A stretch of DNA of 64,000 nucleotides from Candidatus Aminicenantota bacterium (GTDB taxonomy: Bacteria; Acidobacteriota; Aminicenantia; JAMOAD01). Location of the stretch: NCBI GenBank assembly GCA_027061995.1, contig JAMOUT010000075.1:1-64000 (forward strand), read 5' to 3'. A program made the position numbers and the translations under genes. This document shows, in pieces, positions 50,782 to 60,484 of the stretch (positions are counted from its first letter, which is position 1; the number at the start of each line of letters is the position of its first letter). The notes beneath the pieces were generated by a model. It saw only the letters and a program-made list of their open reading frames with translations. It was not told where the DNA came from and did not search any database.

Positions 50782-52890
50782 ATGAGGAAGAATATCAAAA
50801 CTTTTATAATAATTTTGTTTTTACTATTTTCATCCTCTTTAATAAATGCGGATCGAAAAAAGAATATAAAAACAAAAATAAATAATGTTAGAACGCTGCA
50901 TTATGACCTGAATCTTATTGTAAAACCGGAACTTAAGTATCTTTCGGGGTCTCTTGAAATGAATTTCCATCAGGTTAAAGAAGCTTTTTTTCTCCTTGAT
51001 AAACGAGCAATGATTTCAAGGATTACTACGGACAGCACTAAAACAAGGATTAAACTTATAAAGGATATGAATACAATAAAGAAATTGAAATTTAATAGTG
51101 AGATAAAGATAGAGGATATATTAAATAATGTAAAAATTTATCTTGTTTATCTTGACGATGAAAAAGATAATTTCTCAAAACTTACGATAGATTACAGAAT
51201 AATATATAGCGGCAATACAAACAATCGAATGGATTTCTCTCATCTTGAAATTCAAGGAAATAATTCGGGAATAATCAATAAAAAGGGGATATATCTTGTC
51301 GGTGGAAGTTATTGGTATCCCTATTTTCCTGGACCTTTGGGGACTTACAAACTGAAGGTTAATATATCCAAACCTTACTCTGTTGTATCGGAAGGAGAGA
51401 TGACTATGCTTGATCAAGGTTTAAACAGAGTTTTTTCCTTTAATGTTTTTTATCCTCTTGAATTTCTTGACCTTGTCGGGGGGGATTATATTGTAAATGA
51501 AGAAAGTTATAAAGGGAAAAAGATAGGAACATATTTCTTTCTTCCCGACTCCAAATATTCCGATATGTATATAAAAAAGACAAAAGAATTTTTGGATCTT
51601 TATGAAACTTTGTTTACTCCCTACCCTTTTACAAAATTCTTAATAGTTGAAAATTTTCTTCAGACGGGTTACGGAATGTCCTCTTTTACACTTCTCGGAA
51701 ACAGAGTTATCCCTCTTCCGTTTATTGTTACAACCTCTCTCGGTCATGAGATTTTACATAATTGGTGGGGTAATTCCGTTTATGTTGATTATTCTCAAGG
51801 AAATTGGTGCGAAGGGCTTACGGTTTTGTATGCGGATTATTATTATGCGAATCAAAGAAACAAAGGAAAAGATTATAGGTTTCAGATATTAAAGGATTAT
51901 TATTCTTATGTAAACAATGACAATGAGATTGCAATAAAAGATTTTTTATCAAGGACAAATCCTGCCGATAGAACAATAGGTTACGGCAAGAGTATGATGT
52001 TTTTTTATATGTTAAGAAATTTAATCGGTAAAGAAAACTTTGAACAGGGATTAAAAGAATTTGCCGTAAAATACAGATTTAGGAAAGCTTCTTTTTCCGA
52101 TATTAAAAATATTATGGAGAAATATTATAAACAAGACCTGGGATGGTTTTTCGAGCAGTGGATAAACAGAAAGGGAGCGATTCAATTAAAAATAGAATTA
52201 TTAAACAAGAGAAAAAGAGTAAAGGAATATATAGTGGAGATTAGAATATCTCAGCTTCAAGAGGGTCCCCCCTATATTTCAGATATCCCGACAAAAATAA
52301 CCTCTGCAAACGGAGAAAGTATAAAATATAATATAAAAATTAATGAAAAGGTTCAGGAGATAAAGCTTGCTTTTAACCAAAATCCTGTTACCATACAGTT
52401 TGATCCTGACTATGAGTTATTCAGAAAACTTTATAAGTCCGAAGTCCCCCCCTCAATCTCCATTTTCATTGGTAAAGATCCCGTCTCCATAGAAACATCG
52501 GGAAGCAGATTTGCCGAGAGAATAAAAAATAATTTTCCGAATAAAAAAATTCAACCTGACGGGTTAAACAAAGTAATAATTAACCCTTCTTTTGAGGTTA
52601 TGAAAGAAAAATTGAGCAGAGCCGGATTCTATGTAAAGGGAAACAAAGTGGAAATAAACGGATATTATTATGATATAAGAGAGCTTAATATTGTTTTAAC
52701 GAATAAAGAGGGGGATTTGTTTTACCTTTTGATATACTCGACTAATTTTGATTTTCCCGAAAAAACACTGTATAAAATTACCCACTATGGTAAATACGGA
52801 GTTCTTATTTGGGACAAAAACCTAACTCTTATTAAAAAGGTTCTACTCAAACCGAGAGTTTTTCCTTTAAGGATTAACTTGGGTAATTAA
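50782..52890 (+). CDS. Secreted M1-family zinc metallopeptidase-like protein
   Basis: This 702-residue protein has a signal peptide (1-23). The gluzincin site is H322-E323-x2-H326 in LGHEILHNWWGNSVY, followed by GNWCEGLTVLYADYY with the third ligand Glu344. The upstream GYGMSSFTLLG replaces the GAMEN exopeptidase motif, so strict aminopeptidase activity is doubtful. The N-terminal half is the M1 beta-saddle. The last 200 residues are less typical. A strong AGGAGGAG site precedes the ATG. It stands between typA and the rnf operon and is probably periplasmic or secreted. Confidence 0.85.
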   Translation: MRKNIKTFIIILFLLFSSSLINADRKKNIKTKINNVRTLHYDLNLIVKPELKYLSGSLEMNFHQVKEAFFLLDKRAMISRITTDSTKTRIKLIKDMNTIKKLKFNSEIKIEDILNNVKIYLVYLDDEKDNFSKLTIDYRIIYSGNTNNRMDFSHLEIQGNNSGIINKKGIYLVGGSYWYPYFPGPLGTYKLKVNISKPYSVVSEGEMTMLDQGLNRVFSFNVFYPLEFLDLVGGDYIVNEESYKGKKIGTYFFLPDSKYSDMYIKKTKEFLDLYETLFTPYPFTKFLIVENFLQTGYGMSSFTLLGNRVIPLPFIVTTSLGHEILHNWWGNSVYVDYSQGNWCEGLTVLYADYYYANQRNKGKDYRFQILKDYYSYVNNDNEIAIKDFLSRTNPADRTIGYGKSMMFFYMLRNLIGKENFEQGLKEFAVKYRFRKASFSDIKNIMEKYYKQDLGWFFEQWINRKGAIQLKIELLNKRKRVKEYIVEIRISQLQEGPPYISDIPTKITSANGESIKYNIKINEKVQEIKLAFNQNPVTIQFDPDYELFRKLYKSEVPPSISIFIGKDPVSIETSGSRFAERIKNNFPNKKIQPDGLNKVIINPSFEVMKEKLSRAGFYVKGNKVEINGYYYDIRELNIVLTNKEGDLFYLLIYSTNFDFPEKTLYKITHYGKYGVLIWDKNLTLIKKVLLKPRVFPLRINLGN

Positions 52891-53017
52891 AAAATATAAG
52901 ATATTTAATCTCACCTTTCAACGGTTTATTCTATTTTTGTCTTAAACCTTTCTTAATACAAAAGATAGTTTATCATCTTGTTTTATGGCATTTGTAATTT
53001 CAAACTTGTTATTTTCC

Positions 53018-53046
53018 TTGACAAAAAACGGTTTTTTTTATATGCT
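53018..53046 (+). promoter_or_regulatory. Sigma-70-type promoter of the rnf operon
   Basis: TTGACA (53018-53023), 17 bases, then TATGCT (53041-53046). It lies about 30 bp before the chosen rnfC start. Confidence 0.6.
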
Positions 53047-53078
53047 TGATAACAATTTATTTTATTATGGAAGGGAAA

Positions 53079-54410
53079 ATGAATAAAAAAACATTTCCGA
53101 AAGGTATTCATCCTCCTGATAAAAAGGAGCTTTCTAAAGATTTTAAAACAGAGTTTTTTCCGGCTCCCTCTACAATCGTTATACCTCTTCATCAACATAT
53201 CGGAGCTCCCGCAGAACCGCTTGTCAACAAAAAAGACAGGGTTCTGAAAGGGCAAAAGATAGGTGAAGCCAAAGGATTTATATCAGCCCCGATTCATGCG
53301 TCCGTATCGGGAACAGTTAAATCGATTGAGCCTCATCTTACTCCGAGTGGGAAAAAAATTATGTCTGTTATCATAACTAATGATGGAGAAGATGAAATTC
53401 ATCCGGACATTAAGCCATTAAAAGATGATATTTCATCATATTCTCCCGAAGAGGTTAGAACAGCTGTCCGAGATGCCGGAATCGTTGGTTTGGGTGGAGC
53501 TGCATTCCCCACTTCGGTGAAACTTTCACCCCCCAAGGAATTTCCTGTTGACACTGTAATACTCAATGGTGCCGAATGCGAGCCTTATCTTACAACAGAC
53601 TACAGGTTGATGCTTGAAAAAACCGATGAACTTATTATCGGTGCAGAGATTCTTAAAGAAACTGTCGGAGCCTCTAAAATCTATATTGGAATTGAAGATA
53701 ATAAAGAGGATTTGATTTCTCTTTACGCTGAAAAATTGAAAGGAAGAGCTGATTTTGAGGTTGCCCCGTTAAAGACAAAGTATCCTCAAGGGGGAGAAAA
53801 AATGTTGGTAAAAGCTATTCTCGGAAGAGAAGTTCCGACCGGCGGACTTCCTTTTCATGTCGGAGTTCTCGTTCAAAATGTGGGCACAACCTATGCTGTT
53901 TATGAAACACTGAAAACAGGAATGCCCCTTATTGAAAGAGGACTAACCATTACCGGAGAAGGGATAAAAACACCTAAGAATCTGTCTGTCAGAATAGGAA
54001 CTATGTTTAAGGATATTGTTGAATTTTCCGGCGGATATGCGGGGAATCCCGGCAAACTTATAATGGGCGGCCCCATGATGGGAATTTCCCAATATACTGA
54101 CAATGTTCCCGTTATAAAAGCTACTTCGGGAATTCTTGTTCTTCCCGATGAAGAGATTCCACATAAAAAAGAGTATCCTTGTATAAGCTGTAATTCTTGT
54201 GTTGATCATTGCCCTATGAACCTTGTTCCTACAAGAATAGTGAAGTTAGCACAGAATAAACTATTTGAAGAATCTAAAAAATGGGGACTTCTTGATTGTA
54301 TTGAATGCGGAACCTGTTCTTATGTGTGCCCCGCGAATATCCCTCTCGTTCATTGGATTAGATACGGTAAAAACGAATTAATGAAATTAAGAAAAAAATC
54401 GGAGAAATAA
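53079..54410 (+). CDS. rnfC: Rnf electron-transport complex subunit C
   Basis: This 443-residue protein is a peripheral NADH- and FMN-binding subunit. The N-terminus begins TFPKGIHPPDKKELS, with IHASVSGTVKSIEP (barrel-sandwich hybrid), GLGGAAFPTSVKLSPP (nucleotide site), LNGAECEPYLTTDYRLM and GGEKMLVKAILGREVPTGG. Two 4Fe-4S motifs follow, CISCNSCVDHCP and CIECGTCSYVCP. The ATG at 53079 is chosen because GGAAGGG lies just upstream and the family begins here; an in-frame ATG at 53046 lies inside the promoter. It is the first gene of rnfCDGEAB. Confidence 0.95.
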   Translation: MNKKTFPKGIHPPDKKELSKDFKTEFFPAPSTIVIPLHQHIGAPAEPLVNKKDRVLKGQKIGEAKGFISAPIHASVSGTVKSIEPHLTPSGKKIMSVIITNDGEDEIHPDIKPLKDDISSYSPEEVRTAVRDAGIVGLGGAAFPTSVKLSPPKEFPVDTVILNGAECEPYLTTDYRLMLEKTDELIIGAEILKETVGASKIYIGIEDNKEDLISLYAEKLKGRADFEVAPLKTKYPQGGEKMLVKAILGREVPTGGLPFHVGVLVQNVGTTYAVYETLKTGMPLIERGLTITGEGIKTPKNLSVRIGTMFKDIVEFSGGYAGNPGKLIMGGPMMGISQYTDNVPVIKATSGILVLPDEEIPHKKEYPCISCNSCVDHCPMNLVPTRIVKLAQNKLFEESKKWGLLDCIECGTCSYVCPANIPLVHWIRYGKNELMKLRKKSEK

Positions 54411-54411
54411 G

Positions 54412-55383
54412 ATGGAAAAACAATATGCAAGTGATTTTAAAATATCCTCTTCTCCCCATTTGAGAGGGAAAGAGAGTGTCCCAAAAATTATGTATTGGGT
54501 AGTTGGTATTCTAATGCTTCCCGTTGCATCCTCGATTTATTTTTTCGGAATGAATGCTGTCCGAATTCTCCTTATCTCCGTTATTGTTTCTCTTTTGACC
54601 GAATATATATTTCTTGTGTCAAGAAAAAAAGATATATCATTGCTTTTCGATGGATCTGCTATCATTACGGGTATCCTTCTTGCACTTACTTTACCTCCGG
54701 GACTCAAAAGTTCTTATGTTGTGATAGGAGCCTTCGTATCAATAGCTCTCGGAAAACAGGTTTTCGGAGGACTCGGCTATAACATGTTTAACCCCGCTCT
54801 TGTCGGGAGGGCTTTTCTTCAAGCATCTTTTCCCGTTGCGATGACAACCTGGATTCCACCTGTAATACAAAAGATGGTTGATGCAAAAACATTTGCAACC
54901 CCTCTCGGAGGTTTTAAATTCTCCCATATTTTAACCCCTTATAAAAATCTTCTTATCGGCAATACCGGAGGTTCTTTGGGAGAAACATCGGCTATTCTTT
55001 TAATAGTCGGGGGAATTATCCTTTTAATAAAAAAATATATTGACTGGAAAATTCCTACGGGAATTTTATTAACGGTTTTTGTTTTAGAGGGAGGTTTATA
55101 TCTTATTAATCCCGAAAAATATGCGAACCCTCTGTTTCATATTTTAGCGGGCGGTCTTTTACTCGGAGCTTTTTTTATGGCAACCGATATGGTTACATCT
55201 CCGATTACACCGAAAGGGACATGGATATATGCTGTCGGAATAGGTGTTCTTGTCGTATTAATAAGAGTATTCGGAGGGTTACCCGAAGGGGTAATGTATT
55301 CAATTTTAATAATGAATGCGTTTGTTCCATTGTTAAATAGATATACAAGACCCAAAATACTCGGCGAAGGGGGTAAAAAATGA
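54412..55383 (+). CDS. rnfD: Rnf electron-transport complex subunit D
   Basis: This 323-residue membrane protein of the NqrB/RnfD family has about nine helices. Family stretches include GLGYNMFNPALVGRAFLQASFP and FFMATDMVTSPITPKG, where the Thr in VTSP is the expected covalent FMN site. A GGAGA site precedes the ATG, one base after the rnfC stop. The end overlaps rnfG (ATGA). Confidence 0.95.
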   Translation: MEKQYASDFKISSSPHLRGKESVPKIMYWVVGILMLPVASSIYFFGMNAVRILLISVIVSLLTEYIFLVSRKKDISLLFDGSAIITGILLALTLPPGLKSSYVVIGAFVSIALGKQVFGGLGYNMFNPALVGRAFLQASFPVAMTTWIPPVIQKMVDAKTFATPLGGFKFSHILTPYKNLLIGNTGGSLGETSAILLIVGGIILLIKKYIDWKIPTGILLTVFVLEGGLYLINPEKYANPLFHILAGGLLLGAFFMATDMVTSPITPKGTWIYAVGIGVLVVLIRVFGGLPEGVMYSILIMNAFVPLLNRYTRPKILGEGGKK

Positions 55384-55946
55384 AATCAAGAATCTATATG
55401 GTTTTTGTATTGACTTTTGTTGCGGTTATTTCAAGCGGCCTCCTTGCTTATTTTGCGGTTTATACTCAACCTTACATTGAAAAAAACAAGAAGAAAGAGA
55501 TAGACAAGGCGATAATGGAGGTTATTCCCGGAGTAAAACAAAGTGAGCCCATAGTTAATGAAAGTAAATTCAAAATTTTTAAAGGGCTTGATGAAAAAGG
55601 GGAAATTATAGGTTATGCCGTTTATACCATTGGAACCGGTTTTCAGGATATGATTACCGTTATGTTCGGCATAGATAAAGATTTGAAAACTCTCTTTAGC
55701 CTTAAAGTCCTTGATCAAAAAGAGACTCCGGGGCTTGGAGCCAAGATAACGGATGATACTGAATTTTTAAGATTTTGGAAGAATAGAAATATAGAAGAAG
55801 GGATTAGATTGGCTAAACATCTAAAAGAGATGAAAGAATTAAAAATTAATGAAGTTAATGCTATTTCAGGAGCAACAATCTCTTCGAGAGCGGTCGTTAA
55901 AATAATTAATGATGCTCTGCAAAAAGTTAAAAAGGAGGTCAAATAA
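55380..55946 (+). CDS. rnfG: Rnf electron-transport complex subunit G
   Basis: This 188-residue protein has one N-terminal membrane helix (6-28) and a periplasmic FMN-binding domain. Typical stretches are GFQDMITVMFGIDKDLKTLFSLKVLDQKETPGLGAKI and INEVNAISGATISSRAVVKII, where SGAT carries the Thr that binds FMN covalently. It overlaps rnfD by 4 bp and rnfE by 1 bp. Confidence 0.95.
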   Translation: MKSRIYMVFVLTFVAVISSGLLAYFAVYTQPYIEKNKKKEIDKAIMEVIPGVKQSEPIVNESKFKIFKGLDEKGEIIGYAVYTIGTGFQDMITVMFGIDKDLKTLFSLKVLDQKETPGLGAKITDDTEFLRFWKNRNIEEGIRLAKHLKEMKELKINEVNAISGATISSRAVVKIINDALQKVKKEVK

Positions 55947-56560
55947 TGGCTTCTAAAGAAAATAGTTATTTTTCGGATTTTATAAAAGGTTTATGGAAGG
56001 AAAATCCCGTTCTTGTTCAATTTCTCGGGATGTGTCCCACGCTTGCCGTTACAAATGCGGTCGTAAATGCCATAGCAATGTCCGCGGCTGTTATTTTTGT
56101 TCTTGTGGCTTCGGCGATAATAATCTCCCTAATTAGAAAATTTATCCCGGCGCAAGTGAGAATAGCGTCTTTTATTGTTGTAATAGCCACCTTTGTTACC
56201 ATGGCTGACCGATATCTTGCCGCATTTTATCCTGAGCTTAGTAAAGCTCTCGGTCCTTTCATCCCTCTTATTGTTGTTAATTGTATAATCCTCGGAAGGA
56301 TGGAGGCTTTTGCTTCTAAAAATAATGTTGGTCGCTCTATTCTTGATGCTCTCGGTATGAGTTTCGGTTTTGCGATAGGCTTATTATTAATGAGCACTTT
56401 CAGAGAGATTCTCGGGAATGGAACATGGCTCGGTTATGAAGTTCTCGGAAATTGGTGGGATAAATGGATGGTTATGATTCTTCCTCCCGGAGCATTTCTC
56501 ACACTCGGAACAATAGTAGGTGTCTCAAAATTCCTGCAGACTAAATTTAAAAAGGCATAA
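55946..56560 (+). CDS. rnfE: Rnf electron-transport complex subunit E
   Basis: This 204-residue membrane protein has six helices. KENPVLVQFLGMCPTLAVTNAVVNAIAM and IPLIVVNCIILGRMEAFASKN are the signature stretches of the RnfE/NqrD family, including the Cys that binds an iron-sulfur centre in the membrane with RnfA. A GGAGG site overlaps the end of rnfG. Confidence 0.95.
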   Translation: MASKENSYFSDFIKGLWKENPVLVQFLGMCPTLAVTNAVVNAIAMSAAVIFVLVASAIIISLIRKFIPAQVRIASFIVVIATFVTMADRYLAAFYPELSKALGPFIPLIVVNCIILGRMEAFASKNNVGRSILDALGMSFGFAIGLLLMSTFREILGNGTWLGYEVLGNWWDKWMVMILPPGAFLTLGTIVGVSKFLQTKFKKA

Positions 56561-56571
56561 GGAGGTTGTAA

Positions 56572-57147
56572 ATGAATTTATTAATAATTTTTATCTCTGC
56601 ATTACTGATAAATAATTTTGTTCTCTCCTATTTCCTCGGGATATGTCCTTTTCTCGGAGTTTCAAATAAATTAAGCTCTGCTGTTTCGATGGGAATGGCG
56701 GTTACTTTTGTTATGACGATTACAGCTGTTGTTACATGGCCTATATATCATCTTATTCTTGTCCCCTATCATTTGGAATTTCTTGAAATTGTCTCTTTTA
56801 TACTTGTTATCGCAGCACTTGTTCAATTCGTTGAGATGTTTATAAGAAAAACATCCGAATCATTGTATGAAGCGCTGGGGATATATCTTCCGTTAATAAC
56901 AACTAATTGCGCTATCCTTGGTTTTGCTTTAATAGCCGTTCTAAAAAACTATACATATTTGGAAACGATTGTATTCGGAGTTGCCGCAGGACTCGGATTT
57001 ACTCTTGCCCTTGTTATTATGGCGGGGATAAGGGAGGAACTTGATTTTGCGGATGTTCCCGAATCTTTGAAAGGACCCGGGATAACTCTTCTTGTCGCTG
57101 GAATACTTGCCCTGTCTTTTATGGGTTTTGCAGGACTTATAAAGTGA
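56572..57147 (+). CDS. rnfA: Rnf electron-transport complex subunit A
   Basis: This 191-residue membrane protein has six helices and is related to RnfE. Signatures are ALLINNFVLSYFLGICPFLGVSNKL and LPLITTNCAILGFAL, each with one conserved Cys. AAGGAGG lies 6 bases before the ATG. Confidence 0.95.
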   Translation: MNLLIIFISALLINNFVLSYFLGICPFLGVSNKLSSAVSMGMAVTFVMTITAVVTWPIYHLILVPYHLEFLEIVSFILVIAALVQFVEMFIRKTSESLYEALGIYLPLITTNCAILGFALIAVLKNYTYLETIVFGVAAGLGFTLALVIMAGIREELDFADVPESLKGPGITLLVAGILALSFMGFAGLIK

Positions 57148-57154
57148 GGTTAAA

Positions 57155-58012
57155 ATGTCTGTATTAATAATATCAATAATAACGCTGGGAGCACTTGCTT
57201 TACTTTTTGCAGTGATTCTTGCCATAGCCGATATTAAATTAAGAGTTGAAGTAGATCCTAAAATAGAGGAGATAGACGGGATTTTACCGCAGGCAAATTG
57301 CGGTGGATGCGGATACCCTGGTTGTAAAAATTATGCGACTGCTATCGTGAACAAGGGAGAGGATATAAACAAGTGTGCCCCCGGAGGTCAGGAAATAACC
57401 GATTTGATTGCTAAGATAATGGGACTTGAAGCAACGGCTACCGAAAAAGTGGTTGCAAGAGTTCATTGCAGAGGAACCGAGGAAGCCGCTAAAAGAAAAG
57501 GGGTATATGAAGGAGTTAAAACATGTCGAGCGGTTGCATTGGTAGGCTCGGGAGACAAACTTTGCGATTGGGGTTGTCTCGGATACGGAGATTGCGAGGA
57601 GGAATGTCCTTTTGACGCTATCACAATGACTGACGAGGGTTTACCATATGTTGACGAAGAAAAATGCACGGGATGCGGAATATGTGTTGATGTTTGCCCT
57701 AAAGATATACTCGAGCTTCATCCTATTGATGAAAATATTATGATTTTTTGCAGATCTCAGGATCCTCCGAAACAATCAAGGGCTGTATGCAAAAACGCTT
57801 GTATCGCATGTAATATATGTGTAAGGAAATGCCCGACAGGGGCTCTTGAAATGGGAAATAATTTGGTTGAAGTTGTTGAACCTGAAAAATTCACAGAAGA
57901 GTGTTACGGAGGAATAGATAAATGTCCTACGGGAGCGATTAATTTTGTTCATCCCGAAAAAATTAAAAGAGAAAATAAAACAGTTGAAATAATAATAAAG
58001 AAAAAGGAATGA
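57155..58012 (+). CDS. rnfB: Rnf electron-transport complex subunit B (ferredoxin-type)
   Basis: This 285-residue protein has an N-terminal membrane helix (1-25) and the RnfB 4Fe-4S cluster domain (NCGGCGYPGCKNYA, then CAPGG). It has ferredoxin-type motifs CDWGCLGYGDCEEECP, CTGCGICVDVCP and CIACNICVRKCP, and a last Cys pair in CYGGIDKCPTGAI. It takes electrons from reduced ferredoxin to the Rnf complex, which pumps Na+ or H+ while reducing NAD. It is the last core subunit gene and overlaps the RseC-like gene by 4 bp. Confidence 0.95.
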   Translation: MSVLIISIITLGALALLFAVILAIADIKLRVEVDPKIEEIDGILPQANCGGCGYPGCKNYATAIVNKGEDINKCAPGGQEITDLIAKIMGLEATATEKVVARVHCRGTEEAAKRKGVYEGVKTCRAVALVGSGDKLCDWGCLGYGDCEEECPFDAITMTDEGLPYVDEEKCTGCGICVDVCPKDILELHPIDENIMIFCRSQDPPKQSRAVCKNACIACNICVRKCPTGALEMGNNLVEVVEPEKFTEECYGGIDKCPTGAINFVHPEKIKRENKTVEIIIKKKE

Positions 58013-58425
58013 AAAAAGAGGAAGGAATAATCACACGAATAGAGGGTAAATTCGCTTATGTAAAACCTTCTGATCCGGCTCTGTGTAAAAAATGCTCCCT
58101 TTCCGCATTATGCGCAATGAATTCATCTCAAGAGATTAAGATGATAAATATTGCAGGTGCAAAGGAAAAAGATAGTGTTATTTTTGATTTGGATTTTGAT
58201 GAATTAAACACAAGATTTATTAAATTCTTAACCTTTGCCCTTTTTATGCTACTCGCAGGTCTTTTGATAGGATATGTGATAGGTCAAAAAACAGGTATTC
58301 AAAAAGAGGTATTATCTGTAATGGGCGGAGGTTTATTCTTATTCTTCGTATATTTAATCTATAATAATAAAGAAAAAGATGAGAAAAAATTACCAAAAAT
58401 CGTAGAAATACAAAAGGAGGAATAA
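58009..58425 (+). CDS. RseC/MucC-family membrane protein
   Basis: This 138-residue protein has an N-terminal soluble part with three Cys (C26, C29 and C35 in CKKCSLSALC) and two membrane helices (about 70-90 and 102-118), followed by a basic/acidic tail. This is the RseC layout. In E. coli RseC works with the Rsx (Rnf) proteins to reduce SoxR. Its position directly after rnfB, overlapping by 4 bp (ATGA), supports a role in Rnf assembly or electron transfer. Confidence 0.85.
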   Translation: MKKEEGIITRIEGKFAYVKPSDPALCKKCSLSALCAMNSSQEIKMINIAGAKEKDSVIFDLDFDELNTRFIKFLTFALFMLLAGLLIGYVIGQKTGIQKEVLSVMGGGLFLFFVYLIYNNKEKDEKKLPKIVEIQKEE

Positions 58426-58426
58426 A

Positions 58427-59179
58427 ATGGGAATTACAAGAAGAGATTTTTTAAAAGTATTGGGAGTTTCGACGCTACCTTTGTTAAACTTTAAAAATAT
58501 TATAAATGACAACAAGGAGTTGGAATTCAAAATTATAACGGCAAAACCCGTTGAATCATTGGTTTTATTATTAAATCAATTAAAAAACTCGGGTGAAAAG
58601 AATATATCTTTATACGGAGTAAACGGAGAAGCCTTAAATATCCTGAAATATGTTCTCAACAGAACCAAAAGCGGTATATATAAGGGAGGATCTAACTCTT
58701 TATGGAATTCCTCTTTGATGGCTGTTCTGGAAGTTAAAAGAGTTGCATATACAAAACCGGGATTTACAATGTTATCCGACAATAGAATTCTCGACCCGAG
58801 AACCGGAGCCTTTTCAAATATAGCAGGAAAAATATATTCCGAGGATAAAGCCGACTATGAAATCACATTAAAAATAAGCTCTATTGCCGATAAGACTGTA
58901 AAAAAACCGGGGACAAAAGCTAAAATCTTGATAAACGGAAGAACGAAAGGTTTTATTAACCTAAGTAAGAATGAAAAACTCTCATTTTCAACAAATCTCG
59001 GAAAAATTAAAATAGTATCCGAATCGGGTAAAGTCAGAGTTGAGGAAAGTTCTTGTAAACATAAAATTTGTATGCATAGAGGTGCTATATCAAATGGCGG
59101 AGAGAAATTAATTTGCGCACCCCAAAAAGTTATTGTGGAGGTTGTAGGAAAATCCATAGTTGACTCGATTGTAGGTTAA
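58427..59179 (+). CDS. Tat-signal protein with C-terminal NusG-domain-II-like fold
   Basis: This 250-residue protein begins MGITRRDFLKVLGVSTLPLL, an ideal twin-arginine signal (T-R-R-x-F-L-K). The middle part contains NRILDPRTGAF, reminiscent of the D-P-R-T-G loop of ApbE flavin transferases, but the rest of an ApbE domain is not evident. Residues about 175-250 resemble NusG domain II (KVRVEESSCKHKICMHRGAI, KLICAPQKVIVEV). Proteins with this fold often sit in rnf operons. Export by Tat suggests folding with a cofactor before transport. It starts 1 bp after the RseC-like stop with GGAGG overlapping it. Confidence 0.75.
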   Translation: MGITRRDFLKVLGVSTLPLLNFKNIINDNKELEFKIITAKPVESLVLLLNQLKNSGEKNISLYGVNGEALNILKYVLNRTKSGIYKGGSNSLWNSSLMAVLEVKRVAYTKPGFTMLSDNRILDPRTGAFSNIAGKIYSEDKADYEITLKISSIADKTVKKPGTKAKILINGRTKGFINLSKNEKLSFSTNLGKIKIVSESGKVRVEESSCKHKICMHRGAISNGGEKLICAPQKVIVEVVGKSIVDSIVG

Positions 59180-59188
59180 CAAAATTTA

Positions 59189-60475
59189 ATGAACAAATCT
59201 TTATCTCTTGTTTTCATAATATTGGTAAGTATTATTTCATTTTCTTCCGATTTTAATAAATATTTTGAAAATAACACATTATTTATAAATCTTACTCATT
59301 CGGGAAATGCAATAAGGGAAGAATATTCAATAAAAAATTTCAGACAAACGGATTTTTGGGCAGGTCCGTTAAACAATATCATTGATGATATGGCTTTGGG
59401 CAAATATAAATTCGAGGTTTATGACAATGATTCAAATAAACTTATTTATTCCACATCTTATTCATCACTTTTTAGCGAATGGCAAACTATCGAAGAATCA
59501 AAAAGACTTTATAAAAGTTTTGAAGAAACAGTCAAAATCCCTTTTCCGAAAAAAACAGTTAGGATAAAAATACTCTCAAGAGATAAAAAAGGAAGATTTA
59601 AACAGGTTTTTTCCTTTGATTTTAATAAATCAAAGGATATTATTAGTAAGGAAATACCTTTAAACCATAGAATAATAAAATTCGGTAAAATAAAAGATTG
59701 TAATAAAGCGGTTGATATTTTAATTATTGGAGAAGGATATTTAAAATCTGATAAAAATAAGTTTAAAAAAGATTTTTACAAGTTCTCAAAAGAGTTTTTT
59801 TCCATTAGCCCTTATAAAAATAACCGAGATAAAATCAATATCAGAGGGTTGTTTATCCCTTCGCAAGAGAGAGAACCGGATGATCCCGAAAGAGATATTT
59901 ATCATAGGACAATGTTTGACACTACCTTTTATACTTTTAAATTACCCCGATATCTTAATTCGTTCTCAATTCATAAACTTTATTTTTTTGCTTCTGCTGT
60001 TCCTTATGATACTATAATGATTATGGTAAACACAAAAAAATATGGAGGAGCGGGAATTTATAATTTTTATTCTATATTTCCCTCAGACAACAAGGCTTCA
60101 AAATATGTTTTTCTTCATGAATTCGGACATAATTTCGGAGGTCTGGGAGATGAATATTATTCATCAAAAGTAACTTATTCCGATTTTTATCCGAAAGGGG
60201 TTGAACCATGGGAGCCTAACATAACCGCTTTATTAAGTAAAAAAGTGAAATGGCAAAAATTTATTACAAAAAACATCCCCGTTCCCACACCTGATATAAA
60301 AAAATACAGAGATAAAGTCGGCGCTTTCGAAGGAGCGGGATATGTGGCGAGAGGATTATACAGACCTACGAATAATTGCATTATGTATAATAAAGATGCG
60401 GGTAAATTTTGCCCTGTTTGTGAGCATGCGATTAAGCGAAGAATAAAATTTTATTCAGATGAAAAATATAAATAA
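59189..60475 (+). CDS. Secreted M64-family metallopeptidase
   Basis: This 428-residue protein has a signal peptide (1-20). The N-terminal beta domain (about 30-150) is followed by the M64 catalytic domain: VDILIIGEGYLKSDKNKF, the zinc site H310-E311-x2-H314 in LHEFGHNFGGLGDEY with Asp321 as the likely third ligand, and NNCIMYNKDAGKFCPVCEHAI at the end. The family includes an IgA-cleaving enzyme from Clostridium ramosum, but most bacterial members have unknown targets. It lies 9 bp after the Tat protein gene and may be co-transcribed with the rnf operon. Confidence 0.88.
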   Translation: MNKSLSLVFIILVSIISFSSDFNKYFENNTLFINLTHSGNAIREEYSIKNFRQTDFWAGPLNNIIDDMALGKYKFEVYDNDSNKLIYSTSYSSLFSEWQTIEESKRLYKSFEETVKIPFPKKTVRIKILSRDKKGRFKQVFSFDFNKSKDIISKEIPLNHRIIKFGKIKDCNKAVDILIIGEGYLKSDKNKFKKDFYKFSKEFFSISPYKNNRDKINIRGLFIPSQEREPDDPERDIYHRTMFDTTFYTFKLPRYLNSFSIHKLYFFASAVPYDTIMIMVNTKKYGGAGIYNFYSIFPSDNKASKYVFLHEFGHNFGGLGDEYYSSKVTYSDFYPKGVEPWEPNITALLSKKVKWQKFITKNIPVPTPDIKKYRDKVGAFEGAGYVARGLYRPTNNCIMYNKDAGKFCPVCEHAIKRRIKFYSDEKYK

Positions 60476-60484
60476 GGAAAAAAA

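Noticed and set aside
52987-53003. TGGCAT upstream of rnfC as a possible -24 element
   Set aside because: No TTG follows at the right spacing, and a near-consensus TTGACA-N17-TATGCT promoter lies just downstream.
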